From assembly GCA_030044475.1 (NCBI GenBank), contig JASHVP010000061.1:1-30707 (forward strand): 30,707 bases of DNA, in the 5' to 3' direction. The position numbers and the translations under genes are program-made. This document shows, one piece after another, positions 29,331 through 30,707 of the stretch (within the stretch, counting starts at the first letter, position 1; each line of letters starts with the position of its first letter). The notes beneath the pieces are model-generated. The model was not told the origin of the DNA. It did not search any database and saw only the letters and a list, made by a program, of their open reading frames with translations. Origin of the DNA: Thermoplasmata archaeon (GTDB lineage: Archaea > Thermoplasmatota > Thermoplasmata > Lutacidiplasmatales > UBA184).

Positions 29331-30482
29331 ATGGACCTCCGACCCTCGGAGGAGGAGCGCGTCCTCCAGGAGGCGGCCCGGCAGCTGGTGCGACGCGAGG
29401 TCGCGCCGGTGGCCGACCGGATGGATCGGGAGGACTGGTTCCCCCGGGACGTGTTCCGCCGCCTCGGGGATGACGGATTCCTCGCGCCCACCCTGCCCAG
29501 CGCGGTCGGCGGACTCGGTCTGGCCTACGGCGCGCAGGCCGCGATCCTCGAGGAGATCGCGCGGGCGAGCCCGGCGCTCGCGCTCAGCGTGGGGGCCCAT
29601 TCCAATCTGTTCGCGGACAACGTCGCGCGGAACGGGTCCGAGGCGCAGCGGGCCGAGTTCCTCCCGGCGGTGGCGGCGGGGAAGGAGGTCGGGGCCCTCG
29701 CCCTGACCGAACCGAACGCCGGGTCGGACGCCGTCGCACTCCGGACCCGCGCGGAACGCCGCGGGGACCAGTATGTCCTGAACGGAACGAAGCAGTTCAT
29801 CACGAACGGACCGATCGCCGACGTGCTCCTCGTGTACGCGAAGACGGCGCCGGAGCGGGGGGCGCATGGGATCTCGGCGTTCCTGGTACGACGGGAGGCG
29901 ACCGGATTTTCCGTCTCCCGCAGCCTCGACAAGATGGGGATGCGGGGCTCGCCCACCGGCGAGCTCGCGTTCCAGGACGTCCGGGTGCCGGTCGCGCAGC
30001 GGGTCGGGGAGGAGAACGACGGCGTCCGGATCCTGATGAGCGGCCTCAACGTGGAGCGCGCGGTCCTCTCGGCGATCCCGGTAGGGATCATGGCGGAGTG
30101 CCTCGACCGGTCCGTCGCCTACGCCCGGGAGCGGGAGCAATTCGGCCACCGGATCGGCGAGTTCGAGCTCGTGCAGGCGAAGCTCGCGGAGATGTACACG
30201 CACCTGCGGGCCGCCCGACTGCTGATGTACGCGGCCCTCGAGGAGGTGCGCGGGGACCCCCGCAGCCTACGGGCGGCCGCCGCGGCCCTCACGTTCGCGA
30301 GCGAGGCCTCGACGCGCGTCGCGCTCGACGCGGTGCAGGTGCACGGCGGGTACGGGTACATGCGGGACCTCCCGCTCGAACGACTCGCCCGCGACGCGAA
30401 GCTGCTGGAAATCGGCGCCGGGACGTCCGAGATCCGACGGCTCATCGTCGCGCGCGAGCTGCTCGGGCCCGGGTTCGGCTGA
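29331..30482 (+). CDS. Acyl-CoA dehydrogenase, isovaleryl-CoA-dehydrogenase-like
   Basis: FAD enzyme that introduces a 2,3-double bond into acyl-CoA. 383 aa, normal family length. N-terminal helical domain, FAD-binding beta-domain (ALTEPNAGSDAVALRTRA, YVLNGTKQFITNGPIADVLLVYAKT) and C-terminal helical domain. Most relatives use a Glu in the IYEGTSEI motif; here the motif reads IGAGTSEI with Ala363. A Glu instead stands in LNVERAVLSA (Glu242), the position used by isovaleryl-CoA dehydrogenase. LSAIPVGIMAECLDRSVAYAREREQFG also resembles that enzyme closely. So leucine breakdown is the best guess, fitting the thiolase and methylmalonyl-CoA mutase genes in the window. ATG 29331 fits the TATA. Confidence 0.92.
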   Translation: MDLRPSEEERVLQEAARQLVRREVAPVADRMDREDWFPRDVFRRLGDDGFLAPTLPSAVGGLGLAYGAQAAILEEIARASPALALSVGAHSNLFADNVARNGSEAQRAEFLPAVAAGKEVGALALTEPNAGSDAVALRTRAERRGDQYVLNGTKQFITNGPIADVLLVYAKTAPERGAHGISAFLVRREATGFSVSRSLDKMGMRGSPTGELAFQDVRVPVAQRVGEENDGVRILMSGLNVERAVLSAIPVGIMAECLDRSVAYAREREQFGHRIGEFELVQAKLAEMYTHLRAARLLMYAALEEVRGDPRSLRAAAAALTFASEASTRVALDAVQVHGGYGYMRDLPLERLARDAKLLEIGAGTSEIRRLIVARELLGPGFG

Positions 30483-30516
30483 CCCGGCCGCGCGAGGCCC
30501 GCGGCCCGACGAGGGC

Positions 30517-30693
30517 CTAGGGAGTTCGGGGCTTCCGGAGCCCGAGCCCCTCTTCGATGTAGAGAGCGGCCTGCGTCGACGCCGACCGACGGTCGGCTTC
30601 GGCGGCGACTTTCAGCCGCCGCAAGATCGCGGGCTCGAGATAGACGGCCAGTCCAACACGTCGCTTCGCCTTGCTCTTCGGTGGTCGCGGCAT
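30517..30693 (-). CDS. Ribbon-helix-helix (CopG/Arc-like) small DNA-binding protein
   Basis: 58 aa. A basic N-terminus (MPRPPKSKAKR) leads into a short strand (VGLAVYLEPAI) and two helices (LRRLKVAAEADRRSASTQAALYIEEGLGL), the classic ribbon-helix-helix order. These bind operator DNA as dimers, as plasmid or antitoxin repressors or as archaeal regulators. ATG at 30693; the start of its promoter (GAAAAC on the minus strand) is cut off by the window edge. The neighbour to the right, possibly a toxin or regulated gene, is not visible. It is convergent with the acyl-CoA dehydrogenase gene. Confidence 0.75.
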   Translation of the reverse strand: MPRPPKSKAKRRVGLAVYLEPAILRRLKVAAEADRRSASTQAALYIEEGLGLRKPRTP

Positions 30694-30707
30694 CTGTTTT
30701 CGATCCT

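Noticed and set aside
1..30707. tRNA genes
   Set aside because: Patches such as TTCGAACC (around 12845) and TTCGAATAC (around 26459) lie inside coding genes and have no matching acceptor or anticodon stems.

Overview
The window is a gene-dense, very GC-rich (about 70% by eye) piece of an archaeal chromosome. Archaeal markers are PCNA, ribosomal protein S6e, aIF2-gamma, a Cbf5-type pseudouridine synthase, an AlaX editing protein, a DUF106 (EMC3/TMCO1-like) membrane insertase, an archaeal-type signal peptidase with a Ser-His-Asp set, and TATA-box promoters placed to give leaderless or nearly leaderless mRNAs. The protein types and gene order fit a high-GC Thermoplasmatota-like (soil or sediment) heterotroph, but that placement is inference. 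There are no rRNA or tRNA genes, CRISPR arrays, insertion sequences or phage genes that I can see; apart from the ribbon-helix-helix gene at the right edge this looks like a core region.

Layout. (1) 1-2296: the conserved archaeal DUF106-cmk-cbf5 cluster with 4-bp start/stop overlaps. (2) 2327-9176: a large MMPL/RND exporter, a PrxQ/BCP peroxiredoxin, a stand-alone Lrp RAM domain, an S9 peptidase and a short CysRS. (3) 9173-13171: thiolase and PCNA on the minus strand, divergent AlaX, a GNAT acetyltransferase, a winged-helix-like protein and a small conserved-looking protein. (4) 13255-16161: a sugar-nucleotide epimerase and two glycosyltransferases, a small surface-glycan module. (5) 16229-17473: an FKBP/SlyD-type isomerase and two tiny single-span membrane proteins of 43 and 40 residues. 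(6) 17457-20368, minus strand: a membrane-anchored methyltransferase resembling FAM173/ATPSCKMT, MeaB, the cobalamin-binding subunit of methylmalonyl-CoA mutase, and an A24 (PibD/FlaK) prepilin peptidase. (7) 20524-22312: the S6e-aIF2gamma-Trm112 translation operon. (8) 22320-25353: a four-span membrane protein, a 316-bp gap, a signal peptidase with long charged tails, and PRPP synthase. (9) 25350-30693: a possible tandem GNAT, a tandem Cas4-like nuclease with a degenerate second copy, L-aspartate oxidase, an isovaleryl-CoA-dehydrogenase-like enzyme and a ribbon-helix-helix protein.

Metabolic reading. Thiolase, an isovaleryl-type acyl-CoA dehydrogenase and the methylmalonyl-CoA mutase/MeaB pair fit oxidation of branched-chain amino acids and short acyl-CoAs. 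The S9 peptidase would supply peptides or amino acids, the MMPL exporter, signal peptidase and glycosyltransferases serve the cell surface, and NadB starts NAD synthesis.

The strongest candidate for something undescribed is the 455-residue protein at 26282-27649. Its two halves align as two Cas4/RecB-type PD-(D/E)XK domains. The first keeps the catalytic motifs, the second has lost them, and both keep a four-cysteine cluster. The two micro membrane proteins with their own TATA boxes are the next best.
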